Positions 13,085 through 13,842 of a stretch of DNA of 13,842 nt are shown here, one piece after another. The position numbers and the translations under genes were made by a program. The notes below the pieces were generated by a model. That model did no database searches, had not been told where the DNA came from, and was given only the letters and a program-made list of their open reading frames with translations. This DNA comes from Candidatus Uhrbacteria bacterium (GTDB lineage: Bacteria > Patescibacteriota > Patescibacteriia > UBA9934): NCBI GenBank assembly GCA_030688135.1, contig JAUYIW010000021.1, positions 1 to 13,842 of the forward strand. The letters are read 5' to 3'. Each line of letters starts with the position of its first letter. The first letter of the stretch is position 1.

Positions 13085-13842
13085 ATGCCAACCTGGTGGA
13101 TTTACCCGGTAGCCATAGCATTTATTGCCTCGGTGCTTATTACGGACATTGTGAGGACTATCGCGAAGCGATATCAGATAGTCGACAGGCCAAACGAAGA
13201 AAGAAAAAGGCATTTAGGAGCTATTCCGCAACTTGGCGGAATTGCCATATTTTTAGCATTTTCAATACCAACAATAGTTGTTTTATCTTCTACTGGATAT
13301 TTTACTTCTGGTGATATTGATTTAGTGCACTTATTGGGCTTTTTAGTCGGCGGTCTAATTTTAGTAGCCGGAGGTGTGCTCGATGACAAGTTTGACTTGC
13401 CGGCAAAAATCACAGTTTTATTTCCAATTGCTGCTGCGTTAACTGCAGCTTTGGTGGGAATTGGGCCATCAAAAATAACTAATCCCATGGGTGGAGTTTT
13501 CGAGATCGGAGCATGGATAAGTTTTGTATTCACATTTGTTTGGCTCCTTGGAATGATCTACACAACAAAATTGTTAGATGGACTAGATGGCCTAGCAACA
13601 GGAGTAACATCTATAGGCACTTTAATGATTGCTTTCCTCGCTCTTTCAGTTGCGTATTTTCAACCTTACTTGGCACTTCTTTCGCTTATAGCCTTTGCTG
13701 CACTTTTGGGATTTTTGCTTTGTAATTTACATCCAGCTCAAATTTTCCTGGGAGAGGGAGGCTCAACTTATGTTGGGTATCTTCTTGGAGGGCTTGCAAT
13801 AATTGGTGGTAGTAAAGTTGCAACCGCACTTCTTGTTGTTGG
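13085..13842 (+). CDS. WecA/MraY-family phosphoglycosyl transferase (3' partial)
   Basis: 252 residues are visible and the frame runs off the right edge. The family transfers a sugar-1-phosphate (GlcNAc-1-P or MurNAc-pentapeptide-P) from a UDP-sugar to undecaprenyl phosphate at the inner membrane, the first lipid-linked step of glycan or peptidoglycan synthesis. Several hydrophobic helices are visible (about 5-25, 50-70, 82-99, 108-127, 143-160, 175-212). Motifs: DRPNEERKRH at 34-43, the Asp pair D100-D101 in GGVLDDKFDLPAK, LLDGLDGLATG at 163-173, and NLHPAQIFLGEGGS at 214-227. The residue usually Asn before the DGLDG helix is Tyr159 (MIYTTK), and the usual GDxGS reads GEGGS. From memory, TTK and EGGS are common in CPR homologues while Tyr159 is not. 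The long first cytoplasmic loop is WecA/TagO-like; MraY cannot be excluded without the C-terminal part. Confidence 0.85.
   Translation, partial: MPTWWIYPVAIAFIASVLITDIVRTIAKRYQIVDRPNEERKRHLGAIPQLGGIAIFLAFSIPTIVVLSSTGYFTSGDIDLVHLLGFLVGGLILVAGGVLDDKFDLPAKITVLFPIAAALTAALVGIGPSKITNPMGGVFEIGAWISFVFTFVWLLGMIYTTKLLDGLDGLATGVTSIGTLMIAFLALSVAYFQPYLALLSLIAFAALLGFLLCNLHPAQIFLGEGGSTYVGYLLGGLAIIGGSKVATALLVV

Noticed and set aside
13096..13314. Short frames overlapping the glycosyl transferase start
   Set aside because: They lie out of frame within a gene with clear family motifs from residue 34 onwards.

Overview
The window looks like part of a genome from the Candidate Phyla Radiation (Patescibacteria, probably Parcubacteria-like). 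This is inferred from four things: an AT-leaning base composition; a giant glycine-rich secreted protein with the kind of C-terminal module seen in that group; a membrane-anchored ClpC-like AAA+ protein co-transcribed with a small membrane protein; and a WecA/MraY-family enzyme with group-typical variant motifs (TTK..DGLDG, EGGS). TGA is used as a stop at 7282-7284, so the standard bacterial code applies and not the TGA=Gly code of Gracilibacteria/SR1.

Layout: (1) 1-3920, the 3' part of a very large Gly-rich surface protein built from ~1.1-kb tandem units. (2) 3930-5121, a terminator hairpin, then tgt (tRNA-guanine transglycosylase) with its own terminator. (3) 5122-5398, a non-coding stretch packed with short repeats. 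(4) 5399-6670 (minus), a protein with a C-terminal J-like domain whose HPD motif reads HTD. (5) 6671-6906, a divergent promoter region with a 121-bp inverted-repeat-bounded element between the two promoters. (6) 6907-9941, a two-gene operon: a 125-aa membrane protein translationally coupled (ATGA) to an 886-aa membrane-anchored double-AAA+ ClpC-like protein. (7) 9942-10137, a repeat-derived terminator and a sigma70-type promoter. (8) 10138-12974, two unrecognised proteins (254 and 640 aa), each with its own promoter, Shine-Dalgarno site and terminator, and with higher GC than their neighbours. (9) 13085 to the edge, the 5' part of a WecA/MraY-like phosphoglycosyl transferase.

Three promoters (tgt, the J-like gene, the 125-aa/clpC operon) share one architecture: an extended -10 (TGn-TATAAT-like) placed so that transcription should start at the ATG or one to two bases before it, with no Shine-Dalgarno sequence. 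This is leaderless expression. The 254- and 640-aa genes instead have leaders with clear Shine-Dalgarno sites, so they form a distinct, possibly acquired, block.

The most unusual protein-level observations are: the TGT lacks all three zinc-ligand cysteines and has Val at the position of the bacterial base-pocket Cys; the ClpC-like protein lacks the aromatic pore-loop motifs in both AAA+ rings and has a variant first ATP site (GKD Walker A, ED in place of DE in Walker B); and the J-like domain lacks the HPD proline. The J-like gene and the ClpC-like operon are divergently arranged and could work together at the membrane. That link is inference.
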